DNA of 18,662 nt from Flavobacteriales bacterium UBA5422 (lineage in GTDB: Bacteria > Bacteroidota > Bacteroidia > Flavobacteriales_D > Crocinitomicaceae). The notes beneath the pieces are model-generated. The model did not search any database and was not told where the DNA came from. It worked only from the letters and a program-made list of their open reading frames with translations. The stretch is taken from NCBI GenBank assembly GCA_002409405.1, contig DHNG01000025.1, positions 23,691 through 42,352 on the forward strand. Reading direction: 5' to 3'. Below are positions 1 to 8,974 of the stretch, piece by piece; the first letter of the stretch is position 1; each line of letters starts with the position of its first letter. The translations under genes were made by a program, and so were the position numbers.

Positions 1-654
1 GCCGATAACACTTATGCATTGACAACAGAGATTTATTACAAGCACTTGTCCAACCAGATCGATTATCGAAACGGGGCTAATTTATTTCTCAACGAAGAGA
101 TTGAGGGAGGATTGGTCTATGGAAAAGGAAGGACGTATGGATTGGAAGTGCAATTTGAAAAACGAAAAGGAAAGTTTACCGGATGGATCAGTTATACATT
201 GGCACGTTCAATGAGACAGTTTGATGCCATCAACGGAGGAAAAGAATTTTCTGCACGTCAGGACAGAATTCACGACATTGCCATTGTTGCGATGTACCGC
301 GTGAGTAAAAAGATCGCACTGTCATCTAACTTTATCTATTATACAGGAGATGCGGTGACCTTCCCTTCGGGAAAATACGAAGTAAACGGAACAATTGTCC
401 CTTATTACACAGAAAGAAACGGATACCGGATGCCCAATTATCACCGGTTGGATTTAGGGATGACTGTTTACTTTAAAGAACGGCCTAAATTTGAGCACAA
501 CCTGAACATTTCCATTTACAATGTATACGCACGGGAGAATGCTTATACAATCCGGTTTGAAGAAGATCAGGACAATCCTGGTAAAACAAAAGCCATTCAG
601 ACATCCTTGTTCCGGATTGTTCCTTCCATTACATACAACTTTAATATTAAATAA
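1..654 (+). CDS. TonB-dependent outer-membrane receptor, C-terminal barrel part (5' truncated by window)
   Basis: The reading frame is open from base 1 and ends with TAA at 652-654, leaving 217 visible residues of a larger protein. It consists of alternating short beta-strand-like stretches typical of the last strands of a 22-strand TonB receptor barrel. A GRTYGLEVQFEKRKGKFTGW-type segment (about residues 43-62) and PNYHRLDLG (145-153) are characteristic of SusC/FecA-like receptors in Bacteroidota. The protein would sit in the outer membrane and import a ligand using TonB-ExbBD energy. The substrate cannot be told because plug and N-terminus lie outside the window. A DUF4249 lipoprotein follows after 8 bp, a common pairing in this phylum, so the two are almost certainly cotranscribed. 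The family call is confident; specificity is unknown. Confidence 0.88.
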   Translation, partial: ADNTYALTTEIYYKHLSNQIDYRNGANLFLNEEIEGGLVYGKGRTYGLEVQFEKRKGKFTGWISYTLARSMRQFDAINGGKEFSARQDRIHDIAIVAMYRVSKKIALSSNFIYYTGDAVTFPSGKYEVNGTIVPYYTERNGYRMPNYHRLDLGMTVYFKERPKFEHNLNISIYNVYARENAYTIRFEEDQDNPGKTKAIQTSLFRIVPSITYNFNIK

Positions 655-662
655 CTAGCACC

Positions 663-1451
663 ATGAAAGCATATAGTATCTTTTCACTTTTGTTGGTTTT
701 GGCTTTATTCTCGTGCCAAAAAGAGATCGATGTGGATCTGAATGATTCCAATCCGAAATTGGTCATTGAAGCAAATTATATTGCTACTGACAGCATTGTA
801 ATGGTCAGAGTCAGTAAAACCGGGAGTTATTTTGACAATTACACAACCAATCCTGTCAACGATGCAGTAGTCACCATTCGTGAGAATAACGGGGCAGAAG
901 TAATCGTTCCCTTATCTGCCGACGGGTATTATGAATTGACAAACTACATTCCGACGTTTGGAGCAACGTATACGATAAAAGTTACACAGGAAGGAGTTGA
1001 TTACAGTGCTGATTCAAAGTTAATGCCGGTTTTGAATTTTTTACCCGCTACATATGTTTACCAGGAAGAAAGTCTTTTCTCGGATGCAGGATACTGGATC
1101 ACCTATCGATTCCAGGATTATTCGGGAATTGGGAACTGCTATAAATTGATTACAACATACGGAGGGGAACGGTACGATAAATTCGGAGATTTTAGCACGG
1201 GAAGTGATGCTTACACGGACGGAAATCTCATTGAACGACCGTTAATCCAAGCATTTCAGGTAGGTGACACCATTCTTCTGGAGTTGCAAAGCATCAATCA
1301 ACGTGTGTATGATTATTACAGTCAGTTATCCTCGAATACTTCCAGCTTTACAGCAGCGGCAGGAAATCCGGATTATTTCTGGAGTAATGATGCGTTGGGG
1401 TACTTTTCCGCTTACGGTTATTCGACAGAAGAGGTAATCATTGTCGAATAA
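663..1451 (+). CDS. DUF4249-family lipoprotein, partner of the TonB receptor
   Basis: A 262-residue protein starting MKAYSIFSLLLVLALFSC, a lipoprotein signal peptide with lipobox LFSC and lipidated Cys18. The mature part begins QKEIDVDL and continues with a predicted beta-sandwich (VIEANYIATDSIVMVRVSKT, about residues 34-53), then an ALGYFSAYG-like motif near the C-terminus. These are typical of DUF4249 proteins, which are usually encoded directly after a TonB-dependent receptor. At 262 residues it is at the short end of the family as I know it. The start is 8 bp after the receptor stop. It is likely anchored in the outer membrane and may assist ligand capture, but the family has no firmly established biochemical role. 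The operon ends at a strong terminator 20 bp downstream. Confidence 0.85.
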   Translation: MKAYSIFSLLLVLALFSCQKEIDVDLNDSNPKLVIEANYIATDSIVMVRVSKTGSYFDNYTTNPVNDAVVTIRENNGAEVIVPLSADGYYELTNYIPTFGATYTIKVTQEGVDYSADSKLMPVLNFLPATYVYQEESLFSDAGYWITYRFQDYSGIGNCYKLITTYGGERYDKFGDFSTGSDAYTDGNLIERPLIQAFQVGDTILLELQSINQRVYDYYSQLSSNTSSFTAAAGNPDYFWSNDALGYFSAYGYSTEEVIIVE

Positions 1452-1472
1452 AACAAATCGCAAGAACATAAA

Positions 1473-1509
1473 AAAGCGGGGTTAGCAATCTAACCCCGCT
1501 TTCTTTTTG
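1473..1509. terminator. Bidirectional rho-independent terminator
   Basis: A perfect 13-bp stem (1473-1485 paired with 1490-1502, core GCGGGGTTAG) closes a 4-base CAAT loop. It is followed by a T-rich run on the + strand and, because of the A-run at 1471-1475, by a T-run on the - strand too. It lies between the convergent DUF4249 gene and the large secreted-protein gene, so it should stop transcripts from both sides. Confidence 0.92.
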
Positions 1510-1522
1510 GTATATATGAATA

Positions 1523-4500
1523 TTAGTGTTCCACTGTTACAAATCCATGACCAGACATTTCATCTCCCATTACACCTTTTACCTTGTAATCGTAGAAATA
1601 AACTCCCTCTGTCACCGGTTTTCCACTCATGTCCCTTCCATTCCACATGAAGTTAACGTCATCCGTTTTATACACCAGGTTCCCCCATCTGTTCACAATG
1701 ATCAATTCCAACTCTGCAATATTACTTGACCCGAACGTAAAGAAATCATTGATTCCGTCATTATTCGGTGTAAATACATTCGGAATTACTACATCCAGTG
1801 GTTGTACCGGGTCTAACACATGGATGTATACAATCGCCGTGTCTGAACAATGTTGAGAATGTGCAACAAGCACAACAGTATAAATCCCCAGGCTGTCATA
1901 AGTAGTTGTTACACCGTCCATGCTCACCGTCGTGAACGTATCTACTGACTGCAGATACCAATCATAACTGGTTGCACCGGTGCTGTTATTCAAGAGTTCG
2001 ACCGTCAGCGGAGCCACTCCCGAAGAAGGGTTCGCGTTCAGCACAGCCTGGGGAGGATGTATAAGCATTACAGGCATACTGGTTGTCTGGCAACCGTTTG
2101 CGTCTGTTGCTGTCACCGTTATCGGTTGACCTGATGTTGTATTGATCACAGCTTGTGTACTACCTGTGCTCCATGAATATGACGTAAATGTTGAAGGATT
2201 AACTGTTAATGTTGCTGATTCTCCGTTACAATACCACAAATCACCTGTGATGACCGGAACAGTAACCTGATGAAGAACAACTGTAACTGTTGACACACTG
2301 TCACATCCTCCACTAACCGGGAATGTTTGTGCATAATCTCCCGGAGTAGTTACCGTGTTTCCGTGTACAGTAACAGATGCTCCCGGGCAGATATATACCG
2401 TAGAAAAATTTTCAATCTGATTCGATTCGGCAATTGTTACCGGAGCAGATGTTCCTTGGCATCCGTTGATATCTGTAACCGTCACCGTTAATCCTGTTGT
2501 TGCTGTCGTGGTGATGGTTTGCGTATTACCGCCATTCGACCAGGAATAATCGGTGTATCCGGAACCGGCATTCAGAGTAGAAGAACCTCCGGTGCAATAC
2601 GTTAAATTACCTGAAATCGTCGGTGTTGGATTGGCATTCACCTGAACTATTTCTGTTGTCGAAGCAGGACATGCTCCGGAAGTTGTGTATTGTACGGAAT
2701 ATGTTGCTCCTGCTACTCCGTTAGAGATCACACCCGTTGATGCGTTGATTGTAGCTCCGTCCGTTGGTACAGGGCTGAATACAAATGTTCCTCCTGTTGT
2801 TGCAATGCCTGTCGGACCGTTTGTTGTTCCAAAACAGAAATCATTGAATGTGAATGAAGCATCGCCCGCTGTACTTATAGTTACTACGATCTGTTGAGTA
2901 GTAAAACAAGTCGGATCAGTTGGATCTTCAATTCTTACCCAATACGTTCCTGAAGCAGTAACAGTTGTTGAAATTGTTGGTCCGTCATTCTGTGCATCTG
3001 TTTGTGATGCGTGGTATGTCAATGTTGCTGCTTGGCTGGACGGATCAATTGCAGTTGCAAGATTCAATGTAGCAGGCGCGCATGCAGTCAGTGGATTGAT
3101 TGTAACCGCAGGTGGAATACATCCGCCACACGGATCAACAGTGATTGCAATCGTTTCTGTATGTGTCGGGCATCCCGGGTTAGAGTTTGCAACCGTCAGA
3201 ACATAGTTCGTACTGTTTGTAGGACATGCCTGTGTATTGATGCTATTCGGGTTGGAAAGTCCTGTAGTTGGCGCCCATGTTGTTGTAACAGGTCCATGAA
3301 TCGGCGGATCATCAAACGTGATACTCCAACCATTCAATGTTCCTCCTCCGATTCCAAATCCCGGAGAACTGAATGTCAAAGTCCATACCCCGTTTGGATC
3401 ACATCCGTTCAGATCGGAGAATGGTTCGTTCGGAGACCATGGTCCTCCCGCAGGGAATGTACCTCCGATTCCAGTTCCACCCACCGGTACAAAAACAGTA
3501 TTGTTGTAGTTACCTGTTGCAACATTCGAAGGAGCCAAAACAATCTGACAACCTCCCGGAGAAGTAAGTGTTACTGTAAATCCGGATGTATTGATGTTAC
3601 ATGTTTGTCCGAAATTGATCGGAGAACCGTTACAGTTGCAACCTCCAAACGTCGTACAGAAAAACGTTCCTGAAAAATTAAATCCATTAATGGTTACATT
3701 CTGAATCAATCCATCGTAAATGCTGTTGGTGTTGATGCCTTGCACATTGATATTAACAGATGTGGAAGTAGAAACAACAACTTCAAATTCATTGTTTTCA
3801 TAGGTTTCAATTCCTCCCGGATCCATTACCTGAACAGCTGTTCCTGTGATATCAGCACAATCGCCAACACAAATAGTCGTTGGGTTTGCAGCAACATCTA
3901 CATCATACACAGGATCCAGTACCACAACTGTCACATTTGCTGTACATGTTTGTCCTGTTCCGGTAGTAATGGTTACAGGATAAGTCGTCGTAGTGGTCGG
4001 AGAGACTGGTGTTGGGTGCGCCCCTCCGGAGCTTCCCGTTCCGTATGAATATCCGTCGTGTCCCCAGACAACCTCTGCGTTTACATCATTCTGTACAATT
4101 TGGACGTTATCGATTCCCCAGTGGTCAAAACCTGCACCTGAATCTGCTGTCTGGTGCCAGCGAAACATGGTATTGGATGTAATCGCAGCGGCAGGAATTT
4201 GGAAGCACCAGTTGTTCCAGCTCGTATAGGGTGTATTGTATCCTCCCTGCGGATCAAAATAGTTAATTGTTACCCAGGTTGCACCTCCATCCGTTGAATA
4301 TTGGAAATAAACCCCTTCATTTGGTTCATCCGGTCCTTCACACGGTGCATTCCCACCTTGTGTTGCAAACAACAAATCAAAGCAGATTGTTACTCCGGCC
4401 GTCGCCGATGAAAGATTAAACGATGCAGATGTCAGGGTTCGGGGAACACTTGTATTGGCATCCATCCAGGCATGAGGAGTTCCGTCTACACCTCCCGGAG

Positions 4501-4741
4501 AACAAGGATTAGAAAAACTTGTAGCCCCTGGTGTACTGCTCCATCCGGAACCAAATCCGGAGTTAAAATTTTCATTCATAACAACAGTTCCTGATCCAGA
4601 ACCAAAAGCAGTGAGTGTTGTGCTTTGTCCGCAATAAATTTGCTCAGGACTGGCACTGGCTGTTATTTCACATTGACTAAACGACAATGAGCTGATTCCT
4701 GCCCCGATCAATAAGGCAGTAAGCTGATTGCTAATTTTCAT
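1523..4741 (-). CDS. Large multidomain secreted protein with P-domain-like, Ig-like, PKD and CHU_C (T9SS type B) regions
   Basis: A 1072-residue protein with an N-terminal signal peptide (about 1-22, ending SFSQ). In order: a jelly-roll/MAM-like region at about 54-217 (conserved FRWHQTADSGAGFDHWGIDN near its end); Ig-like repeats with a Cys near the start and NGC near the end of several units (220-310 and 500-895); a P-domain-like region at about 330-480, with TLTSPGG and GVWTLTFSSPG...GTLNGWSITF resembling proprotein-convertase P-domains; a PKD-like domain at about 897-976; and a C-terminal CHU_C domain at about 985-1072 (VIPNVFTPNNDGINDFF, NRWGNLVY, GVYFYDYKVKG). CHU_C marks cargo of the type IX secretion system, left on the surface or released. 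No protease or glycosidase domain is visible, so an adhesive or structural role is the best guess. It follows the 133-residue secreted gene by 5 bp, so both are probably one operon. Confidence 0.9.
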   Translation of the reverse strand: MKISNQLTALLIGAGISSLSFSQCEITASASPEQIYCGQSTTLTAFGSGSGTVVMNENFNSGFGSGWSSTPGATSFSNPCSPGGVDGTPHAWMDANTSVPRTLTSASFNLSSATAGVTICFDLLFATQGGNAPCEGPDEPNEGVYFQYSTDGGATWVTINYFDPQGGYNTPYTSWNNWCFQIPAAAITSNTMFRWHQTADSGAGFDHWGIDNVQIVQNDVNAEVVWGHDGYSYGTGSSGGAHPTPVSPTTTTTYPVTITTGTGQTCTANVTVVVLDPVYDVDVAANPTTICVGDCADITGTAVQVMDPGGIETYENNEFEVVVSTSTSVNINVQGINTNSIYDGLIQNVTINGFNFSGTFFCTTFGGCNCNGSPINFGQTCNINTSGFTVTLTSPGGCQIVLAPSNVATGNYNNTVFVPVGGTGIGGTFPAGGPWSPNEPFSDLNGCDPNGVWTLTFSSPGFGIGGGTLNGWSITFDDPPIHGPVTTTWAPTTGLSNPNSINTQACPTNSTNYVLTVANSNPGCPTHTETIAITVDPCGGCIPPAVTINPLTACAPATLNLATAIDPSSQAATLTYHASQTDAQNDGPTISTTVTASGTYWVRIEDPTDPTCFTTQQIVVTISTAGDASFTFNDFCFGTTNGPTGIATTGGTFVFSPVPTDGATINASTGVISNGVAGATYSVQYTTSGACPASTTEIVQVNANPTPTISGNLTYCTGGSSTLNAGSGYTDYSWSNGGNTQTITTTATTGLTVTVTDINGCQGTSAPVTIAESNQIENFSTVYICPGASVTVHGNTVTTPGDYAQTFPVSGGCDSVSTVTVVLHQVTVPVITGDLWYCNGESATLTVNPSTFTSYSWSTGSTQAVINTTSGQPITVTATDANGCQTTSMPVMLIHPPQAVLNANPSSGVAPLTVELLNNSTGATSYDWYLQSVDTFTTVSMDGVTTTYDSLGIYTVVLVAHSQHCSDTAIVYIHVLDPVQPLDVVIPNVFTPNNDGINDFFTFGSSNIAELELIIVNRWGNLVYKTDDVNFMWNGRDMSGKPVTEGVYFYDYKVKGVMGDEMSGHGFVTVEH

Positions 4742-4746
4742 AATAG

Positions 4747-5148
4747 TTATTTAATAGTAAGATTGATAATGTTGAAATCCTGTAATGATTTTTTGATGAA
4801 TCCTTTGTTATCCTTTTTGAATAAATAGTATGTTTTATCATTCTTTTTGGAATCATCATATTGCAAGTATCCATTTGCAGGAATTGCAACAACAAAATCT
4901 TCTTCCTGTGTTAGTGCTGTTTCTCCATACTTCACTTCGCGGTTAAAATGTAATTCAACCGGAGTTGCAGTATGATTTTCATACTTAAAAATAAAGCGTT
5001 GATGACTGATGTCGTCCGCAGGATTGTCGTGTTTGATTTCAGCAATGTAAACTGAGACCTGTTCATTTGAAGTAATAGCTTGCCACTCCTGGCAATATCC
5101 ATCTAACCCAAATATGGAGAGAGATAAAAGAGTTAAAACTGATTTCAT
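4747..5148 (-). CDS. Small secreted protein of unknown function
   Basis: A 133-residue protein with a Sec-type N-terminus (MKSVLTLLSLSIFGLDGYCQ, probable cleavage around residue 19-20). The mature part is about 113 residues, rich in Lys and Asp, and predicted beta-rich (RFIFKYENHTATPVELHFNR at 51-70, then a second half ending FNIINLTIK). I do not recognise a family. The segment 51-70 has the look of a small beta-sandwich domain, but this is a weak impression. It is the first gene of a probable two-gene operon with the large CHU_C protein, which starts 5 bp after its stop, so a role beside that protein at the cell surface is possible. No TAnnTTTG element is seen in front of it. Confidence 0.75.
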   Translation of the reverse strand: MKSVLTLLSLSIFGLDGYCQEWQAITSNEQVSVYIAEIKHDNPADDISHQRFIFKYENHTATPVELHFNREVKYGETALTQEEDFVVAIPANGYLQYDDSKKNDKTYYLFKKDNKGFIKKSLQDFNIINLTIK

Positions 5149-5494
5149 AAATAATTAATAGCTTAAGAGTATATTAACATAATGTCGCTATTAAGAACGT
5201 CCGCTTTTTGTTGAAGGATGCATCCGTTTTTGAAAAAAAATGAAAAATAACACGTTTGGCATATTACCTGAAAAATATAACAGAATTCAAGCGTTTTTAT
5301 GCTGATAGTCAAGCTATGGATGAAAATCTACTCTTAAAAAAATAGGCGCTATTCTAAAATTTGGATGATCTTTTCACCATGGATATACGGATTAGAAGGG
5401 AACGAACAAATAAAAAAATGACACCGAATTAACAGTCAATAGAGGTAATCCATGAATCTGTGGTTATCGAACAGCACCAAAAAAGATACATTTC
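5149..5494. other. Gene-free AT-rich spacer
   Basis: This 346-bp stretch lies between the end of the ABC permease gene and the start of the small secreted gene, both on the minus strand. It is AT-rich and has no open frame longer than about 20 codons that looks real. I see a 10-bp perfect palindrome GGATGCATCC at 5216-5225, close to the presumed promoter region of the downstream minus-strand operon. There is no convincing terminator hairpin for the ABC operon and no perfect TAnnTTTG match on the minus strand. A promoter must exist here but I cannot place it. Confidence 0.5.
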
Positions 5495-6676
5495 TTATGA
5501 GAAATATTCTTTGAATACTCCTTTTTTTGCTGTCTGATAACTGGCAACTGCAAAGAGCACATAGGCAATAATCAATGAGAGAATGCCATAAAAACTGACA
5601 CTCGTACTCAATGCCAATCCACCGTCTGAAAATACGCCGTCCAAAATCAGTTTGAATCCAAAGAAAACTGTAAATCCAAAGAAGGTAATGATCCCAAAGA
5701 TTTTTATAAAATAAAGAAAAAAGCTACGGATAATCAGTTTGGGGTGATATCCCATACGAATCAGGGTGCGGACTTCGTATGCATTTCGCGACATCAACAG
5801 TTGTAAATACTGAATCAGCACCAAACAAGATACAAATACAGCAATGACGGAAATCCCCAGAATAACGAGTATCAACGTGCTGATAATACTTTTCAAACGC
5901 CCGACAACCATTTGGGAGTTTTTCGATTCCAATCCATGTTTGGTCAGGTATTGTTCCACCAATCCAAATTCGTTTTCTTCACCGGAAATCATGATCTGTG
6001 TAATCTTTTTGTCGGCCCCCAATGCAAAATGCGTGTTTCCGTACTCCATAAATGATTGCGGAACAAGAATGGATGCAACCTCATTGGTGAAACCGATTAT
6101 TCGCGCGCCGATAAATTCTTTCTTTTCATTGTTTCGGATTGTAAATTTGAATTGAATCTCTTTGGCAAGGTCGTCTGAAACCTGTGGAATTCCGCTGGCA
6201 CTCATAAACGTGTTCAACATCACCAGGAAATCACGGGGAAGAATAATGGGAACAAGGGTATCCCCTTCTTTCCAATGCCATTTATCTGATTTTACATCCA
6301 GAAAAGCAGGGTCAACCGTTTGAATAAAGACATCCGAACGAAAATAAGGCACGTGCGGGTCGTCTGTCTGAAAAGATACATCAAAGTTGTTTGACAATAC
6401 TGGTTTAACATCTGAAATGAACTTCTCCTTTTTCATATTTTCAATCTCCGATTCGGAAAAATCCGTTCTGGCCATTCCCAGCACTGCCCCGGAGTTTACT
6501 CTCTTCTGAACAATCAGTGTATTGGGACCTAAAATCTCTGTTCCTCTTCCGAACTCGTTTACTTTAACCAGGTAATGAATAGATGTTACTAAAAAGGTAA
6601 TGCCCAAAAATGAACCTACGATGGCAATAATCAGTTGTTTTTTATCCTGATTGCGAAACAATAATTGCTGTAACAT
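5495..6676 (-). CDS. ABC transporter permease, FtsX/MacB/LolC-like fold
   Basis: A 393-residue membrane protein. TM1 lies at about 14-36, followed by a periplasmic domain of some 225 residues. Three C-terminal membrane helices follow at about 265-292, 316-342 and 358-382. The segment RNAYEVRTLIRMGY (297-310) between TM2 and TM3 matches the FtsX-type coupling helix that contacts the ATPase. This one-plus-three topology defines the MacB/LolCE/FtsX permeases, which act by mechanotransmission on lipoproteins, peptides or cell-wall hydrolases rather than by classical import. The start lies 3 bp after the stop of the ATPase gene, implying translational coupling. No outer-membrane or periplasmic adaptor gene is next to it, and the substrate is not predictable. 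Confidence 0.85.
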   Translation of the reverse strand: MLQQLLFRNQDKKQLIIAIVGSFLGITFLVTSIHYLVKVNEFGRGTEILGPNTLIVQKRVNSGAVLGMARTDFSESEIENMKKEKFISDVKPVLSNNFDVSFQTDDPHVPYFRSDVFIQTVDPAFLDVKSDKWHWKEGDTLVPIILPRDFLVMLNTFMSASGIPQVSDDLAKEIQFKFTIRNNEKKEFIGARIIGFTNEVASILVPQSFMEYGNTHFALGADKKITQIMISGEENEFGLVEQYLTKHGLESKNSQMVVGRLKSIISTLILVILGISVIAVFVSCLVLIQYLQLLMSRNAYEVRTLIRMGYHPKLIIRSFFLYFIKIFGIITFFGFTVFFGFKLILDGVFSDGGLALSTSVSFYGILSLIIAYVLFAVASYQTAKKGVFKEYFS

Positions 6677-6679
6677 GAC

Positions 6680-7321
6680 TTATAGATTTAGCGTGTAGTC
6701 AAATGAAAATTGGTGATCATCCCCAAGAGAAGTCAATACAAATCCGGCACCCAGATCATTTGTTCGTTGGTGAATCATCTTCATGCATAATTGCGTATTA
6801 ACCTCATCCAGGTGAGAAAAAGGTTCATCCATGATTAACCACTCATAGGGTTGTGCCAACGCACGGATAATGGCAACACGTTGCTGCTGCCCCATCGATA
6901 AAATACCGCACTTTTGTTCCCACTTATCGGCGATCCCTAACTGATCGAGCTGGCTGATTAATTCTGCTTCCGAAAAACAATTTGTCAGGGTATTTTTTAT
7001 CAACAGGTTTTCTTTCACCGTCAGGGAAGGAAATAGTTGTAAATCCTGGAAAACGACAGCTAATTTTTTCTTTCTCAATTCCGTCCACTCATCCGGTGTA
7101 AATGCTTTCACATCTTTTCCGTCGTATGCAATGACTCCTGCATAGTCATGACGCAACCCGAGTACTGTAGATGTAAACGTCGACTTTCCTTTCCCGCTGG
7201 CTGCATTCAGCATGATTTTTTTCCCGGGCTCCAACACAACATCATTCCCCCAAATACTTTCAGTCCCATGTTTGATGGAGGAAAGCGGATGCGGCATTAC
7301 TTGCTTCAACGTAATTTTCAT
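6680..7321 (-). CDS. ABC transporter ATP-binding protein (LolD/MacB-like) with altered motifs
   Basis: A 213-residue nucleotide-binding subunit, close to LolD in size. Visible motifs: P-loop NAASGKGKST (39-48), Q-loop VVFQD (Q92), signature LSMGQQQR (141-148), Walker B WLIMDEP (161-167) and D-loop SHLD (169-172). Three deviations stand out. The first Gly of the P-loop is Ala. The signature reads LSMGQ rather than LSGGQ. At the switch position, where FtsX-type ATPases usually have a TH pair after a hydrophobic strand, the sequence is VLTSLGDD, so Ser198 replaces His. The catalytic Glu166 and the Lys46 of the P-loop are intact. It is cotranscribed with the permease gene 3 bp downstream and should energise it, perhaps with slow or unusual hydrolysis. 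Confidence 0.87.
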   Translation of the reverse strand: MKITLKQVMPHPLSSIKHGTESIWGNDVVLEPGKKIMLNAASGKGKSTFTSTVLGLRHDYAGVIAYDGKDVKAFTPDEWTELRKKKLAVVFQDLQLFPSLTVKENLLIKNTLTNCFSEAELISQLDQLGIADKWEQKCGILSMGQQQRVAIIRALAQPYEWLIMDEPFSHLDEVNTQLCMKMIHQRTNDLGAGFVLTSLGDDHQFSFDYTLNL

Positions 7322-7388
7322 TTTTGTCGTTTTTGAAGGTCAGGCAATTATTGTTCCAAAAACAGGAACAACAGCTAATCAATTGACA

Positions 7389-8747
7389 TTAAAATTGTTG
7401 ATCAATAAAATACATCAACGAAGCAATTGCTGCGCACCCTAACTCCAGTTCACGTTTGTTGACATTTTCAAAAACATCGCTCGGAGCATGGTGAAAGTCA
7501 AAATAACGTTGAGAATCCGGAACAAATCCAAACAGCGGAATACCGGGAAATTGTTTTTTCAACGGAGAAATATCCACCCCTCCATACCCTTTCTCAAAAA
7601 TGTGGAGTTCATACGGTCGCATAGCAGGCTCGAGGTTTTTCAAAAAAGTCAGCTTATCTTCCGGTCCGTCACAATGAAATCCTCTTGGTGCAAACCCTCC
7701 TCTGTCACTTTCAATTGCTGCAATGTGTTCTTCTCCTTTGTCTTTTACCCATTTCGCATAATTTTCACCTCCCTGGTTTCCGTTTTCCTCATTCATAAAA
7801 AAGACAACCCTCAGTGTATGTTTCGGTTTGTAATTCAACTGCTTCAAAATACGCAATGCCTCCAGTGAATGCATCACTCCTGCTCCGTCGTCATGTGCTC
7901 CTTCACCTGTGTCCCATGAATCCAGATGCCCTCCGACAGTAATAATTTTATTCGGAGCAACGGTTCCTTTCAACTCTGCAATGACATTGTAAGAAGGCAC
8001 CATTCCAAAATCCTGGCAATTCAATTTCATTACGAACTGTGCTTTCTGTGTTTTCAGTAATGTACTCAGCTTTTCAGCATCACTGGTAGAAATTGCTGCT
8101 GCCGGAATTTTTTTCACGGAATCTACATAATTCATGACACCTGTATGCGGATGTCCGTCAACCGGCATACCTATTGAGCGAATGATCACACCTTTTGCAC
8201 CTAATTTTGATGCTTCCACTGCTCCGTAACCGCGAATGGCATAACACCCTCCGTATGCTTTAAATGTAACGATGTCCTGTTCATTCATTGGTTGATTCAG
8301 GAATACAATTTTATTTTCCACCTGTTTCCGCGTTGCTTTCTTCAGTTCATCCAAGTGCTTAAACTCCACAACATCTGCTTCCATTGTTCCATCTGTTGCA
8401 ATGCTTCCTCCCAGCGCAAGCAGATTTACCTTATGCAACACTTTATCGGAGGTGCGAATCCATCCTGCTTCTGTCGTTCCTCTTTTCCAGTAAGGAACCA
8501 TCACAGGTTGAAGGTATACCTTATCAAAACCGTACGAGTCAAATAGTTTTTTCGACCATTCAACTGCCATTTCTGCTTCGGCAGATCCGGATAAACGGGC
8601 ACCGATGTCCTTACAAAGACTTCTTAAATTTTCATAAGCATGTCCTTCTGACAAAGCAACATTGTAAATATTCCGAATGAATGCAGAATCTGACTGCTGA
8701 GAAAAAACAGAGAAATTCAGCATCAATACTAACACTAGTGTACGCAT
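7389..8747 (-). CDS. Secreted M28-family zinc metallopeptidase (carboxypeptidase Q-like)
   Basis: A 452-residue protein. The ATG at 8747 is chosen because it opens directly into a signal peptide (MRTLVLVLMLNFSVFSQ); the frame stays open 56 codons upstream, but that stretch has no protein-like character. A protease-associated-like insert occupies about 110-240, followed by the M28 catalytic core. Likely ligands are His274 and Asp276 region (GGHLDSWD), bridging Asp286 (AHDDG), catalytic Glu320 and ligand Glu321 (FFMNEENGNQ), Asp348 (ESDRG), and one of His419/His420 (FDFHHAPSD). These match dipeptidase/carboxypeptidase Q-type exopeptidases, which clip small peptides in the periplasm or outside the cell. 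It precedes the ABC gene pair on the same strand by 67 bp, but a functional link is not shown. Confidence 0.9.
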   Translation of the reverse strand: MRTLVLVLMLNFSVFSQQSDSAFIRNIYNVALSEGHAYENLRSLCKDIGARLSGSAEAEMAVEWSKKLFDSYGFDKVYLQPVMVPYWKRGTTEAGWIRTSDKVLHKVNLLALGGSIATDGTMEADVVEFKHLDELKKATRKQVENKIVFLNQPMNEQDIVTFKAYGGCYAIRGYGAVEASKLGAKGVIIRSIGMPVDGHPHTGVMNYVDSVKKIPAAAISTSDAEKLSTLLKTQKAQFVMKLNCQDFGMVPSYNVIAELKGTVAPNKIITVGGHLDSWDTGEGAHDDGAGVMHSLEALRILKQLNYKPKHTLRVVFFMNEENGNQGGENYAKWVKDKGEEHIAAIESDRGGFAPRGFHCDGPEDKLTFLKNLEPAMRPYELHIFEKGYGGVDISPLKKQFPGIPLFGFVPDSQRYFDFHHAPSDVFENVNKRELELGCAAIASLMYFIDQQF

Positions 8748-8974
8748 AAAAAGAGTTTGTGACGAATGTACTAAAAAAATAAATAGTACCATGGATTGCT
8801 GCCGGAAGTCGTGTATTGTTGTTGCCTTTCTCCCTGCTTTGGGGAAAAACACTACACATTGAATTAATTTACAAAAAATTAAACAACTTACAATCAGATA
8901 ATTAATTAAAAACACTGAAATGGCATCATTTTGTAAAGTGTCATTGGTAAGAAATTAATTTAAAGTGAAGAGTT

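Noticed and set aside
3011..3673. Long + strand open frame inside the CHU_C protein gene
   Set aside because: Its translation is Cys/Arg/Ser-rich with no domain logic and is a mirror of the low-complexity Thr/Gly-rich coding strand.
7351..7371. 7-bp inverted repeat TTGTTCC/GGAACAA between the peptidase and ABC genes as a terminator
   Set aside because: The stem is short, AT-rich in part, and no T-run follows on the minus strand.
8748..8915. Upstream extension of the M28 peptidase frame by 56 codons
   Set aside because: The extension reads like translated AT-rich spacer and would bury the clear signal peptide that starts at 8747.
8921..8936. Possible sigma-54 promoter (TGGCAT...) before the PepSY-like gene, next to the NtrC-type regulator
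   Set aside because: The -24 half matches TGGCA, but no GC is present at the -12 position with correct spacing.
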